From: Ruegeria sp. Ofav3-42
GTDB lineage: Bacteria; Pseudomonadota; Alphaproteobacteria; Rhodobacterales; Rhodobacteraceae
Length of the DNA stretch: 64,000 bases
Direction: 5' to 3'
Assembly (NCBI RefSeq): GCF_022347725.1
Contig: NZ_JAKRGB010000001.1
Span: 248,001 to 312,000 of the forward strand
Position numbers and translations under genes: made by a program. This document shows, piece by piece, positions 1 to 8,983 of the stretch; the stretch's first letter is position 1; every line of letters starts with the position of its first letter. Below the pieces are notes generated by a model. The model was given only the letters and a program-made list of their open reading frames with translations, had not been told where the DNA came from and searched no databases.

Positions 1-95
1 TTCCCATCCCAGATGCGGGATTTATGACACAGTCGCAAAAGGCAGCCAAGAAATCTTTCACATTCATCTTTTCAAGGGGGAATTTTCGGCAGTTT

Positions 96-124
96 TTTGC
101 GCAGGTGATGCAATTTGGTATAAT
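96..124 (+). promoter_or_regulatory. candidate promoter of the L,D-transpeptidase gene
   Basis: A perfect TATAAT hexamer lies at 119-124 with a T-rich TTTGCG hexamer 17 bases upstream. It would give a leader of about 165 bases before the start codon at 295. This is a visual match only. The first 294 bases otherwise hold no convincing gene. Confidence 0.3.
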
Positions 125-294
125 ATTGAGGCAATTAGGCTTTGGCGCAACATGGCCGATGCAAACGCGCATCAGGAAAAAACTGATGCGGCAAATTGAT
201 GTATTTGTGAATGGACAAAATGTCCCGCTGAAAACCATATTTGTTCGGCACGCGCCTCAGAATGCGCAAGTTATTGAATAATCAGGGTCATCCC

Positions 295-1899
295 ATGCGA
301 GCATTTTTTCGGTTGCCAACGAGTCTCATTTTCGCCGCTTGCATCTCGGCGTCAGCCTCTGTGGCATCTGCACAGACATCCACTGAGACGGCCTTTCAGA
401 TGGCCGTGGCCGAGTTTGCCTCGGCAGGGTCTGGCATTGCCGATTTTTATCGTACTAGTGGCTTTTCGCCGATCTGGGTTGGTAATACGGCGGCGCACGA
501 GGCGCGGCGGGCTCGATTGATCAAAGAGCTGTCTTCGACGCATCTGCACGGTCTTCCCGATGGGCCGTATGACGTGCAATCGCTTTTGACCCAAATGCAG
601 GAAGCCAATTCTCTCCGCGATTTGGGAGCGGTTGAAGTTGCGCTCAGCAAGGCATTCGTAAATTACGCAGGTGATCTGTATTCGGGTGCTCTGCGTCCGT
701 CCAGCATTGATGACGGGCTGGTCCGCAAGGTTGTGCGGCGATCTGCTTCGGAGCATCTGCAGGAATTGCTTGATGCGGATGGCGATGCTTATTTTGATCA
801 GCTCGCACCGCAATCGACCCAGTACCGGGCGTTGATGAAGCAAAAAATTGCGCTTGAGGCGCTGGTCAGCCAGGGTGGCTGGGGTGTTGGCGTTCCTGAG
901 GATAAGCTTGAGCACGGTGACACCGGCCCTAATGTAATTAAGCTGCGTAACCGATTGATTGCGATGGGATATCTGCGGTCAACGGCAAGCCCGGTCTTCG
1001 ACGATGCCATGCTGGCTGCGGTTCAGGAGTTCCAGCAGACGCACGGTCTGGCGCCGGATGGTGTGGCCGGACAAGGTACCATCACCGAGCTTAACCGCAG
1101 CGCTTCCGAAAGGCTTAAGGCTGTCTATGTCGCGCTGGAACGCGAGCGCTGGTTGCCACGCGAACGGGGTGAGCGTCACATTCTGGTGAATCAGGCCGAT
1201 TTTTCGGCCAAGATCGTCGACGATGGTCTGGTCACCTTTGAAACCCGTGCGGTGATCGGCAAAAACGTGCATGACCGTCGCAGCCCGGAATTCTCGGACG
1301 AGATGGAGCATATGGTCATCAACCCCAGTTGGTATGTGCCACGCTCGATCATAACGAAGGAATATCTGCCAAAGTTGAAGTCGAATCCCAACGCCGTGGG
1401 CCATATCCAGATTACGGACCGTAGTGGGCGAGTGGTGAATCGGGGCGCTGTGGATTTCACCAAGTTCAACACCCGGAACTTCCCGTTTGCGATGCGTCAG
1501 CCCCCCAGCAAAAGCAACGCTCTGGGGCTGGTAAAGTTCATGTTCCCCAACAAGTACAACATCTATCTACATGATACGCCTCAGAAATCCCTGTTCGCGC
1601 GTGAGGTGAGGGCGTTCTCGCACGGTTGTATCCGACTGGCGCAACCGTTTGAGTTCGCCTATGCGCTGCTGGCCAAGCAAGAGGAAGACCCCAAGGCTTT
1701 CTTCCACCGTGTGTTGGCGACTGGCAAGGAAACGACTGTCCAGCTTGAAAAGCACGTGCCGGTCCACCTGATCTATCGCACGGCCTATATCGGTCCGAAG
1801 GGCGAAGTGCAGTATCGTCGCGATGTCTATGACCGCGATCGCAAAATCTGGGAGGCTCTGCAGAAAGCAGGGGTAGCCCTGCCGGACGTTCAGGGGTAA
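295..1899 (+). CDS. murein L,D-transpeptidase (YkuD/YcbB type), secreted
   Basis: Likely forms or edits 3-3 cross-links in periplasmic peptidoglycan. The ATG at 295 is chosen because a signal peptide (MRAFFRLPTSLIFAAC...ASA) follows at once; an in-frame TTG at 241 would bury it. A peptidoglycan-binding domain is visible around residues 220-275 (GDTGPNVIKLRNRL, VQEFQQTHGLAPDGVAG). The YkuD catalytic signature SHGCIRL lies near residues 442-448 with Cys445 as the expected nucleophile. The length of 534 residues is usual for the large YcbB-like branch. lpxD follows 36 bases downstream, so envelope genes are grouped. Confidence 0.9.
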   Translation: MRAFFRLPTSLIFAACISASASVASAQTSTETAFQMAVAEFASAGSGIADFYRTSGFSPIWVGNTAAHEARRARLIKELSSTHLHGLPDGPYDVQSLLTQMQEANSLRDLGAVEVALSKAFVNYAGDLYSGALRPSSIDDGLVRKVVRRSASEHLQELLDADGDAYFDQLAPQSTQYRALMKQKIALEALVSQGGWGVGVPEDKLEHGDTGPNVIKLRNRLIAMGYLRSTASPVFDDAMLAAVQEFQQTHGLAPDGVAGQGTITELNRSASERLKAVYVALERERWLPRERGERHILVNQADFSAKIVDDGLVTFETRAVIGKNVHDRRSPEFSDEMEHMVINPSWYVPRSIITKEYLPKLKSNPNAVGHIQITDRSGRVVNRGAVDFTKFNTRNFPFAMRQPPSKSNALGLVKFMFPNKYNIYLHDTPQKSLFAREVRAFSHGCIRLAQPFEFAYALLAKQEEDPKAFFHRVLATGKETTVQLEKHVPVHLIYRTAYIGPKGEVQYRRDVYDRDRKIWEALQKAGVALPDVQG

Positions 1900-1935
1900 G
1901 CACCGAGGGCAGGTCCTCAATCCGGGAAGCCCGTC

Positions 1936-3027
1936 ATGCAGTATACCATTGAGCAAATTGCAGAAGCCTTGGGCGCAGACAGCCAGGGCGATCTGAGCGT
2001 CGTTATAGAGCGCGCCGCAGAACCGGCCGATGCCGGGCCGACAGATCTGGCCATGGCGATGTCACCGAAATACGCCGACGCGCTGAGCGCGGGCTCTGCT
2101 CGCGCTGCTGTCTTGTGGGAAGGCGCGGACTGGAAGGCAATGGGGCTGGAGGCCGCGGTTTTTGTGCCGCGTCCCCGCATGGCGATGGCTGGGATCACCG
2201 CGATGCTGGATCGCGGGCAGGGGGTTGAGCCCGGTATTCATCCCTCGGCCGTGATCGACCCGACTGCGGAAATTGGCGAGGGAGCCTCAATCGGCCCTTT
2301 GGCGGTCATCGGCGCGCGGGTACGCATCGGCAAAGGCTCCGTCATCGGCCCCCACTGCGTGATCGGAATGGACGCAGTTCTGGGCGACAAGATTGTTTTG
2401 CGTGAGATGGTGAGCATTGGCGCGCGAGCCCAAATTGGCGACCGTTTCATCGCACAACCAGGTGCGCGGATCGGTGGCGATGGGTTCAGCTTTGTAACGC
2501 CAGAAGTCTCAGGTGCCGAGAACGCGCGCAAGACCATGGGCGATCAGGGCGAAGCACGCGCGCAAAGCTGGCTGCGTATCCACTCTCTTGGCGCTGTTGA
2601 AATTGGCAATGATGTCGAGGTTGGATCGAATTGCACCATCGACAATGGGACCATCCGGAACACATGTATCGGAGACGGTTCAAAACTCGATAATCTGGTT
2701 CATGTCGGGCACAACACGCGCGTCGGTCGGGATTGTCTTTTGTGCGGGCAAACAGGCGTGTCAGGGTCCGTGGAAATCGGCAATAATGTCGTTCTGGGTG
2801 GGCAGACCGGAGTGGTGGACAACATTTTCATAGGGGATGGAGTCATCGCGGGCGGCGGTACGAAAATCCTGTCCAACGTGCCCAAGGGACGTGTGATTAT
2901 GGGCTACCCGGGCGTCAAAATGGAAACCCATACAGAGATTTACAAAGCGCAACGTCGCCTGCCGCGGCTGGCCCGTGACGTAGAGGCGCTGAAAAAGGCT
3001 GTTTCCAAACAGGCTCCGAGCGATTAA
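1936..3027 (+). CDS. lpxD: UDP-3-O-(3-hydroxyacyl)glucosamine N-acyltransferase
   Basis: Third step of lipid A synthesis: transfers a 3-hydroxyacyl chain from acyl carrier protein to the 2-amino group of UDP-3-O-acylglucosamine. The 363-residue protein has the LpxD N-terminal domain, then a long left-handed beta-helix of hexapeptide repeats (IGEGASIGPLAVIG, IGKGSVIGPHCVIG). His256 and His259 in LVHVGHNTRVG match the catalytic histidine region. A coiled C-terminal helix (RLARDVEALKKAV) ends it. It is followed directly by genes for an acyl carrier protein and a ketoacyl synthase, which suggests that a dedicated acyl donor is made alongside. Confidence 0.95.
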   Translation: MQYTIEQIAEALGADSQGDLSVVIERAAEPADAGPTDLAMAMSPKYADALSAGSARAAVLWEGADWKAMGLEAAVFVPRPRMAMAGITAMLDRGQGVEPGIHPSAVIDPTAEIGEGASIGPLAVIGARVRIGKGSVIGPHCVIGMDAVLGDKIVLREMVSIGARAQIGDRFIAQPGARIGGDGFSFVTPEVSGAENARKTMGDQGEARAQSWLRIHSLGAVEIGNDVEVGSNCTIDNGTIRNTCIGDGSKLDNLVHVGHNTRVGRDCLLCGQTGVSGSVEIGNNVVLGGQTGVVDNIFIGDGVIAGGGTKILSNVPKGRVIMGYPGVKMETHTEIYKAQRRLPRLARDVEALKKAVSKQAPSD

Positions 3028-3059
3028 ATCAACCACAACATGATAATCAGAGGATCGAC

Positions 3060-3317
3060 ATGAGCATCAGCGACCGCGTCATCGCAATCATTGCAGAGCA
3101 GGCCGTGCTGGAGCCATCGGATGTGACCCCAGAGAGTACGCTCGAAGATCTGGGTATCGACAGCCTCGGACTGGTCGAAAGCATCTTTGCCATCGAGGAA
3201 GAGTTCGATATCTCGGTTCCATTCAATGCCAATGAACCGAGCGCCAGCGACTTTGATATTTCGAACGTGGCGAAGATTATCGCCGGTATCGAAAAGCTGG
3301 TGTCGGAAAAGGTCTGA
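3060..3317 (+). CDS. acyl carrier protein (second, specialised copy)
   Basis: Small acidic 85-residue carrier. The phosphopantetheine attachment motif is GIDSLGLVES, with Ser35 as the modified residue. It departs from housekeeping AcpP (GADSLDTVEL-type) in the bases around the serine, so it is probably a specialised carrier. It sits 32 bases after lpxD and 9 bases before a ketoacyl synthase. A role in making the acyl chain used for lipid A or another envelope lipid is inferred from this neighbourhood only. Confidence 0.9.
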   Translation: MSISDRVIAIIAEQAVLEPSDVTPESTLEDLGIDSLGLVESIFAIEEEFDISVPFNANEPSASDFDISNVAKIIAGIEKLVSEKV

Positions 3318-3326
3318 CATAATCCC

Positions 3327-4535
3327 ATGAAACGCGTCGTCATTACCGGGGCCGGTACAATCAATTCGCTGGGCCATTCGGTGCCCGATACCTTAGAGGC
3401 GATGCGCGAAGGGCGCTGCGGTATTTCCGAGCTTGAGTTTCGTGATGTCGACCGGCTGGCCATCAAGATCGGCGGTCAGGTCCGGGGTTTCGAGGCCGAG
3501 GGCCGCTTTAACCGGCAGCAGATGAGCCTTTACGACCGGTTCACGCAATTCACTCTGACCGCTGCGAAAGAAGCGATAGATCAATCCGGGATTGAGTTTC
3601 ACGGCGAACTTGCCGCCCGTTCCGGCGTGGTTTTAGGCACCGCCGGTGGAGGTGTTTCGACCTGGGATGACAATTACCGCTCGGTTTACGAAGACGGTAA
3701 GAACCGAGTGCACCCCTTTGTAGTGCCCAAGCTGATGAACAATGCGGCCGCCAGCCACGTGTCGATGGAGCACAACCTCAAAGGCCCTAGTTTCACCGTT
3801 TCGACGGCCTGCGCGTCTTCAAACCACGCAATGGCGCAGGCGTTCCAGATGGTCCGCAGTGGCGCGGCGCCGACGATGCTGACCGGTGGGTCGGAATCCA
3901 TGCTGTGCTTTGGCGGCGTTAAAGCCTGGGAAGGGCTGCGCGTGATGTCCAAAGACGCATGCCGTCCGTTCAGCGCCAACCGAAACGGTATGGTTCAGGG
4001 CGAAGGCGCCGGTGTTTTTGTGTTCGAAGAATACGAACATGCTCGCGCCCGTGGTGCCGATATCCTGTGCGAAGTTGTTGGGTTCGCAATGTCCTCGGAT
4101 GCGTCGGACATCGTGATGCCCAGCAAGCAGGGCGCGGCCCGTGCCATGTCGGGGGCGCTGTCGGATGCGCGCCTGAGTGCTGACAAAGTTGGGTACATCA
4201 ACGCGCACGGCACGGGCACTGCGGCCAATGACAAGACAGAGTGCGCGGCTGTCGCGGATGTATTTGGCCCACACGCCGATGAATTGATGATTTCGTCGAC
4301 CAAATCAATGCATGGACACCTGATCGGGGGCACCGGTGCGGTGGAATTGCTGGCCTGTATCATGGCGCTTCGGGATGGCGTTATCGCCCCAACCATTGGC
4401 TATGAAGAGCCGGATCCGGAATGTGCGCTGGACGTGGTGCCGAACGAAGCGCGTGAGGCAAAGGTGGACGTGGCGCTCAGCAACGCGTTTGCGTTTGGCG
4501 GGCTCAACGCAGTGCTGGCCCTTAAGCGGGTGTAG
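3327..4535 (+). CDS. beta-ketoacyl-ACP synthase, FabF-like
   Basis: Condensing enzyme of fatty acid synthesis, 402 residues. The Cys-His-His triad is visible: Cys162 in STACASSNHA, His in NAHGTGTAAND, and His in STKSMHGHLIGGTGAVE. The C-terminal NAFAFGGLNAVL loop is typical of thiolase-fold synthases. It lies 9 bases after the acyl carrier protein gene and is surely co-transcribed with it. Given the lpxD link, it may extend chains for lipid A; a polyketide-like product cannot be excluded. Confidence 0.9.
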   Translation: MKRVVITGAGTINSLGHSVPDTLEAMREGRCGISELEFRDVDRLAIKIGGQVRGFEAEGRFNRQQMSLYDRFTQFTLTAAKEAIDQSGIEFHGELAARSGVVLGTAGGGVSTWDDNYRSVYEDGKNRVHPFVVPKLMNNAAASHVSMEHNLKGPSFTVSTACASSNHAMAQAFQMVRSGAAPTMLTGGSESMLCFGGVKAWEGLRVMSKDACRPFSANRNGMVQGEGAGVFVFEEYEHARARGADILCEVVGFAMSSDASDIVMPSKQGAARAMSGALSDARLSADKVGYINAHGTGTAANDKTECAAVADVFGPHADELMISSTKSMHGHLIGGTGAVELLACIMALRDGVIAPTIGYEEPDPECALDVVPNEAREAKVDVALSNAFAFGGLNAVLALKRV

Positions 4536-4553
4536 ATCGAGTGATCCAACGCA

Positions 4554-4590
4554 AAAGCGCCGCCGAGGCAGTTCGGCGGCGCTTTGTCGT
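4554..4590. terminator. bidirectional intrinsic terminator
   Basis: A perfect 13-bp stem (AAAGCGCCGCCGA / TCGGCGGCGCTTT) with a 6-base loop lies between two convergent genes. T-rich sequence follows on the plus strand and the A-rich foot serves the minus strand. Confidence 0.8.
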
Positions 4591-4601
4591 TTTGGGAAAG
4601 C

Positions 4602-5210
4602 TTAGTTTTGCAGGACTTTCAGGCCGTCGAAACCGGCTGTGAAGCCCGCCAGTGACACTTCCATTTCCAACAGTTGACTGGGTGCGAGGACGGAAACCAG
4701 CGACAGGGTTGCCTTGGTGCCCGCTTTCATCGCGTCAACATCTCCTTGAGTAAAGCCCAGTTGCGCGAGGCAACCGACGGGGTTGCAGTGATGATAGTCA
4801 TAGCGCTTGCCCGGTGCGCCATCCACGGACAGAGCGAGCTGCGCTTGCAGCATCGTTTCAAGAGGTACGACCACCGTAGCACCCGCGACGGCAGCAGCGC
4901 CCTCAGGCAGCCTTTCAATGGTGATTTCCGCAATCGGTTGGCCTTGCTCACCAGTCAAAATCTGACGCATCGCACAAGGGTCTTCGTCTTCATTGGTTTT
5001 GATGCACAGGATCGACCAATCGCCTTTTTCTTCCTTGATATATTGCTCGCCAACGCGCGGTCCGGACTCACCCAGATCCAGCCCGTTTCCGGCCTCGGTC
5101 TGCGAAGTTTCGGGCTGTTGTTCGGCTTCTTGCGTCGCTTCCTGAGCGTAAGCTGCCCCGCACCACAGGGCGGCAGTCATCAGGCTGACGGATAGAGTGT
5201 TCTTGATCAT
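4602..5210 (-). CDS. invasion-associated locus B (IalB) family secreted protein
   Basis: 202 residues with a clear signal peptide ending at AYAQ. A low-complexity Glu/Gln/Thr stretch follows (about residues 23-45), then the IalB fold with paired cysteines (SILC...DPCAMRQ and HHCNPVGCLAQLG). Family members are periplasmic or exported proteins; in Bartonella the namesake affects erythrocyte entry, but in free-living roseobacters the role is unknown. The family assignment rests on the cysteine pattern and overall layout. It is monocistronic and ends at the shared terminator. Confidence 0.8.
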   Translation of the reverse strand: MIKNTLSVSLMTAALWCGAAYAQEATQEAEQQPETSQTEAGNGLDLGESGPRVGEQYIKEEKGDWSILCIKTNEDEDPCAMRQILTGEQGQPIAEITIERLPEGAAAVAGATVVVPLETMLQAQLALSVDGAPGKRYDYHHCNPVGCLAQLGFTQGDVDAMKAGTKATLSLVSVLAPSQLLEMEVSLAGFTAGFDGLKVLQN

Positions 5211-5342
5211 GAATGCCTCGGCAATGTGTTTATTTTGCTTTGGTCTATCACCGTTGGTTCATGCTGTCAGGGGCTAAGGTGGGCCATTTCAGGATGTGAA
5301 CGAATTTTTGCCGCCCAGACAGGCGCGGCCTGCGTTTCAGCC

Positions 5343-5375
5343 AAAGAAAAAGGGAGCCGGTGGAGCGGCTCCCTT
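5343..5375 (-). terminator. intrinsic terminator of candidate small RNA A
   Basis: A 10-bp stem with a 6-base loop and a TTTTTCTTT tail on the minus strand. It lies upstream of the IalB-like gene, so it cannot be the end of that gene. Confidence 0.65.
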
Positions 5376-5416
5376 CGATAGAATGTTCTCCCCGTCGGAC
5401 TGGCCGACTTAGTTAT
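5343..5416 (-). ncRNA. candidate small RNA A, about 70 nt
   Basis: Read on the minus strand, TTGACC (plus 5446-5451) and TAACGT (plus 5423-5428) are 17 bases apart and would start RNA near 5416. The transcript would contain a perfect hairpin GTCGG-CCAGT-CCGAC (5394-5408), a purine-rich linker, then a terminator stem AAGGGAGCCG/CGGCTCCCTT (5350-5375) followed by TTTTTCTTT. No reading frame of note lies within. The call rests on an orphan terminator plus a plausible promoter. Confidence 0.4.
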
Positions 5417-5490
5417 GCGCAGACGTTACGAAAGGCAGGCGCAGCGGTCAACTGCTAACCTGAATTTTTAATGCCTTGCCCATGATTTGT

Positions 5491-5517
5491 GAAAAAAACC
5501 GCGCCCGAAGGCGCGGT
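5491..5517 (-). terminator. intrinsic terminator of candidate small RNA B
   Basis: A perfect 8-bp GC-rich stem with a 4-base loop, followed on the minus strand by seven T. No minus-strand gene lies upstream before 7231. Confidence 0.75.
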
Positions 5518-5564
5518 CAGTCGACAGGGAGGAAAACTGCCGCCCCGCAACCTGAACCACGAGG
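5491..5564 (-). ncRNA. candidate small RNA B with anti-Shine-Dalgarno linker
   Basis: On the minus strand a TCTAAT -10 hexamer (plus 5571-5576) would start a transcript near 5564. Its first hairpin pairs CTGCC (5564-5568 region) with GGCAG (5537-5541 region). A single-stranded linker TTTTCCTCCCTG follows, then the terminator stem ACCGCGCC-CTTCG-like loop-GGCGCGGT with a run of seven T. A CCTCCC stretch exposed between two stems is what trans-acting small RNAs use to cover ribosome binding sites. No protein frame is present. Confidence 0.45.
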
Positions 5565-5641
5565 GCAGCAATTAGACTTTCGCAGGTAAAGGTTAACTTT
5601 GTATGCTGGCTGCAGATCGGTGGAAATAAGGCCTTACATTC

Positions 5642-7183
5642 ATGGACGAAAACATCTTTTTGGGCGGCTCTGGCAACGATTACAGCCAACCGCAGTCGCT
5701 GACGCTGAAATACGCCAACCGTCACGGCATGATTGCGGGGGCAACGGGGACAGGCAAAACCGTGACATTGCAGATTTTGGCGGAGGGGTTTTCCCAAGCG
5801 GGCGTCCCGGTTTTTCTTTCCGATGTCAAAGGCGACCTGTCCGGTTTGGCCAAGGCAGGCAGTCAGAGCCACAAGCTGCATGAGGCGTTTCATGACAGGG
5901 CGCAACGGATTGGCTTCACCGATTACACGTATGCGGCTTGCCCGGTCGCATTCTGGGATCTGTTCGGTCAACAGGGGCATCCCGTCCGGACAACGGTGAC
6001 CGAGATGGGGCCTCTGTTGCTCTCGCGCCTGATGGATCTGAGCGAGGCGCAGGAAGGTATTCTGAACATCGCGTTCCGGGTGGCTGACGAGGAAGGATTG
6101 CCGTTGCTGGACCTCAAGGACCTTCAGTCCCTGCTGGTCTGGATCGGAGAAAACCGCGCACAGCTGTCGTTGCGGTACGGGAATGTCTCAACCGCATCGA
6201 TCGGAGCCATCCAGCGCCGTCTGTTGGTGCTGGAAAACCAAGGGGGCACTAAGCTGTTTGGTGAACCCGCGCTGGAACTGGCCGATTTGATGCGGGTGGA
6301 CGAAAACGAGCAGGGCGTCGTAAATATCCTGGCCGCCGATATACTGATGGGATCACCCCGCCTCTATGCGACCTTTCTGCTCTGGTTGCTCAGCGAGCTT
6401 TTTGAGGAATTGCCCGAAGTTGGTGATCCGGACAAACCCAAACTGGTCTTCTTTTTTGACGAGGCGCACCTCCTGTTCGACGACGCACCCAAGGTTCTGG
6501 TCGACAAGGTCGAACAGGTCGCGCGCCTGATCCGCTCCAAGGGCGTCGGCGTCTACTTCATCTCACAAAACCCCGCTGACATTCCCGAGGACATTCTCGG
6601 CCAACTCGGAAACCGGGTTCAGCACGCCTTGCGCGCTTTCACGGCACGGGATCGCAAGAACCTGCGCCTTGCCGCGGAAACTTATCGCGAAAACCCCGCC
6701 TTCGACACCGAAGAGGCCATCCGAGAGGTCGGTGTGGGTGAGGCCGTGACCTCGATGCTGCAAAAGAAAGGCGTGCCGGGGATCGTAGAACGCACCCTGA
6801 TCCGCCCGCCCAGCTCGCAATTGGGGCCGATCACCAAGGCCGAACGGAAGGCACTGATTGATGCCTCGGCGATGAACGCAAAATACGGGAAACTGAGGGA
6901 CCGGAAGTCAGCCTTTGAAATTCTGCAAGCCCGCGCCGATGCAGCAGCTCAGGCCGCCGCTAAGGCCGAAGAGCAGTTGGAATCCCAATCGACCGCAGAA
7001 CGGGAATTCGCGACCGCAAGGCGTTATTCCGGCAATCGGGTCGGGCGGTCATCCTCGCGCGTGATGCGCAAGAAAGACACGTTTGCAACCGCGATGAGCG
7101 AGGCCGTGATCAAAGAGCTGAAAGGAACAACCGGCCGTCGCATCGTGCGCGGTATTCTGGGGGGATTGTTCAAGGCCAGATAG
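5642..7183 (+). CDS. HerA-like P-loop ATPase (DUF853 / YjgR family)
   Basis: 513-residue cytoplasmic ATPase of the FtsK/HerA superfamily. Walker A GATGTGKT is at residues 33-40 and Walker B is in [12 protein letters not shown] near residue 275. The QNPADIP segment fits the sensor region of HerA-like proteins. A C-terminal Ala/Glu-rich helix ([10 protein letters not shown]) precedes a basic tail. The family is widespread but its substrate is not established. It is a single gene, with the small RNA locus upstream. Confidence 0.85.
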   Translation: MDENIFLGGSGNDYSQPQSLTLKYANRHGMIAGATGTGKTVTLQILAEGFSQAGVPVFLSDVKGDLSGLAKAGSQSHKLHEAFHDRAQRIGFTDYTYAACPVAFWDLFGQQGHPVRTTVTEMGPLLLSRLMDLSEAQEGILNIAFRVADEEGLPLLDLKDLQSLLVWIGENRAQLSLRYGNVSTASIGAIQRRLLVLENQGGTKLFGEPALELADLMRVDENEQGVVNILAADILMGSPRLYATFLLWLLSELFEELPEVGDPDKPKLVFFFDEAHLLFDDAPKVLVDKVEQVARLIRSKGVGVYFISQNPADIPEDILGQLGNRVQHALRAFTARDRKNLRLAAETYRENPAFDTEEAIREVGVGEAVTSMLQKKGVPGIVERTLIRPPSSQLGPITKAERKALIDASAMNAKYGKLRDRKSAFEILQARADAAAQAAAKAEEQLESQSTAEREFATARRYSGNRVGRSSSRVMRKKDTFATAMSEAVIKELKGTTGRRIVRGILGGLFKAR

Positions 7184-7193
7184 AAGTTTGGGT

Positions 7194-7220
7194 GCCGGGC
7201 AGGGTAGTACGTTGCCCGGC
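7194..7220. terminator. hairpin between convergent genes
   Basis: GCCGGGCA / TGCCCGGC forms an 8-bp stem with an 11-base loop, just after the ATPase stop codon. There is no T-run on either side, so termination is likely but not certain. Confidence 0.45.
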
Positions 7221-7230
7221 TCCAACTGAT

Positions 7231-7482
7231 TTACTTCAGGCGACGCTGACCTTCTTGCCGGCAATAGGCATCCGCCTCGGGAACCGACATCTTGGTGGCC
7301 GGGAAGTCGATCGCCCGATCCCAGGTCACGCGGTCCTGACGGTACAGCTGACAAGTGACTACGCCTTTCGGCGTTTGTACTTTGACCGGCGTCGTTTCCA
7401 GATCTTCCGGCGAGGGTATACACCCTGCTACAGCTAACAGCAGCGGGACAATAAGGATCGTTTTGGTGAGGGAAGTATTCAT
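7231..7482 (-). CDS. small lipoprotein, unknown function
   Basis: 83 residues when started at the ATG at 7482. That start gives a short basic N-terminus, a hydrophobic stretch and a lipobox LAVAGC, so the mature protein begins at Cys20. The longer frame back to 7536 would hide the signal sequence. The remainder is polar, with one further pair of cysteines (VTCQLYRQ and AYCRQEG). I do not recognise a family. It stands alone between the ATPase gene and the liv cluster. Confidence 0.7.
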   Translation of the reverse strand: MNTSLTKTILIVPLLLAVAGCIPSPEDLETTPVKVQTPKGVVTCQLYRQDRVTWDRAIDFPATKMSVPEADAYCRQEGQRRLK

Positions 7483-7617
7483 GTGCACTCTTCTCATACT
7501 CGTAGAATTCCCGAATGATCGCGGGCCAAGGGTCAAATTAGCGTAAATACTGGCTAAAAAGAGGGCTGGATCATGGCGGTACTGGGGGTCGTCTATTCTG
7601 AAAGCCCCTTGAAATCA

Positions 7618-7647
7618 AGAAACCGCGCCAAAGGTTTAGCGCGGTTT
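7618..7647 (-). terminator. terminator of the livHM operon
   Basis: AAACCGCGC / GCGCGGTTT forms a 9-bp stem 22 bases after the livM stop codon. It is followed on the minus strand by TCTTGATTTC. Confidence 0.7.
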
Positions 7648-7669
7648 CGTAAATTGATGGCCTGTGATC

Positions 7670-8983
7670 TTACTTTTCGGGGATCAGGCCGCGTGGACTG
7701 AATCTGAGTACGATCAGCAGAATAAGACCCATCGTGAACAGGCGCATATGCGCAGCACTGTCAATCAGGTGCGACTTGAGCGCGCTGCTATCCGGCATGC
7801 TTGCGGTGATCAGGTTCATGAACCACAAGCCCATCGGCTCGACCTGAACCCACAGGAACCAGATCAGAAACGCGCCCAGAACGGCACCGAAGTTGTTGCC
7901 CGACCCGCCTACGATCACCATGACCCAGACCAGGAAGGTAAAGCGCAGCGGGTTATAAGTGCCGGGGGTAAGTTGCCCGTCCAGCGTGGTCATCATCGCG
8001 CCAGCGATTCCGCAAATGGCCGAGCCGAGCACGAAAATCTGCAGGTGGCGGCGAGTGACGTCCTTGCCCATCGCTTCGGCTGCGACTTCGTTGTCGCGGA
8101 TGGCGCGCATCATACGGCCCCATGGGCTTTTGAGGGCCATCTGCGCCATCCACAGCAGAACAAGCAGAACGATCATGAACAGCAGCGAATAGCCTAGTTT
8201 CACCGAAAGGGTCGATGCAGTAACCGGGTCCAGCCCGAACCAGTCCGCACGGGCGATAAAGCTGGGGTCGTTCTGCAGTTCGACTTCGTATCCAACGACA
8301 GGCGAGGGGCGCGGGATGCCGTAGACGTTCTTGACGCCGCGAGCCAGCCAGTCCTCGTTCTTCATGATCGCAATGATGATCTCGGCAATACCAAGCGTCG
8401 CAATCGCCAGATAGTCCGAACGTAAGCCAAGGGCCGTCTTGCCGATCAGCCACGCGGCACCTGCGGCCAGCAGGCCGCCCGCAGGCCAGGCCAGCAACAC
8501 CGGCATGTTCAGGCCGCCAAGGTTGCCTTCCACGGCGGGATTGATGGCCTCGACAGCCGCCGCGCTAGGGTCGAAGACCGCGCGATAGATGAAAAAGCCG
8601 ACGATCAGAATGGCGATGATCGACACCGTCCGAACGCGGCCTTTCGGCATCTTCTGAGCAACCAGCACGGCCGCAACAACAGTCGCAGCACCCAACAACA
8701 ACGCCAGAACAATTCCGTATCCGCCCGAGGACCACGCTCCGGTTGTCGGAGGGGTCGAAACCAATACAACCGCCAGACCGCCCAGCGCAACAAAGCCCAT
8801 GACACCAACGTTAAACAGGCCGGCGAAACCCCATTGCAGGTTGACCCCGATCGCCATGATGGCCGAGATGAGCCCCATGTTCAGGATCAGGATCGCCGAG
8901 TTCCAGCTTTGCGTGAAACCGGTCAGCAGTATCAGGCCGCCAACGACTATGAAAAGCAGTGTGTTTTTGACGGATTCGGTCAT
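7670..8983 (-). CDS. livM: branched-chain amino acid ABC transporter permease LivM
   Basis: Inner-membrane permease, 437 residues, with many hydrophobic segments. The EAA-type coupling loop region (AIRDNEVAAEAMGKD) contacts the ATPases. The conserved LivM pattern GLFNVGVMGFVALGGLAV is near residue 55. It starts inside the stop codon of livH (ATGA), so the two are translationally coupled. The ATPases and binding protein are encoded 2-7 kb away on the same strand, beyond three small secreted-protein genes. Confidence 0.9.
   Translation of the reverse strand: MTESVKNTLLFIVVGGLILLTGFTQSWNSAILILNMGLISAIMAIGVNLQWGFAGLFNVGVMGFVALGGLAVVLVSTPPTTGAWSSGGYGIVLALLLGAATVVAAVLVAQKMPKGRVRTVSIIAILIVGFFIYRAVFDPSAAAVEAINPAVEGNLGGLNMPVLLAWPAGGLLAAGAAWLIGKTALGLRSDYLAIATLGIAEIIIAIMKNEDWLARGVKNVYGIPRPSPVVGYEVELQNDPSFIARADWFGLDPVTASTLSVKLGYSLLFMIVLLVLLWMAQMALKSPWGRMMRAIRDNEVAAEAMGKDVTRRHLQIFVLGSAICGIAGAMMTTLDGQLTPGTYNPLRFTFLVWVMVIVGGSGNNFGAVLGAFLIWFLWVQVEPMGLWFMNLITASMPDSSALKSHLIDSAAHMRLFTMGLILLIVLRFSPRGLIPEK

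Larger units (their letters stand above)
5211..5641. other. non-coding gap with two minus-strand terminators
   Basis: 431 bases with no credible protein gene. Both flanking genes point away from it. Two well-formed minus-strand intrinsic terminators at 5343-5375 and 5491-5517 have no minus-strand reading frame upstream, which led to the two small RNA calls below. The rest should hold the promoters of the IalB-like gene and of the ATPase gene. Confidence 0.6.

Noticed and set aside
24..281. 85-codon plus-strand frame before the L,D-transpeptidase gene
   Set aside because: No ribosome site, no family resemblance, and it covers the probable promoter and leader.
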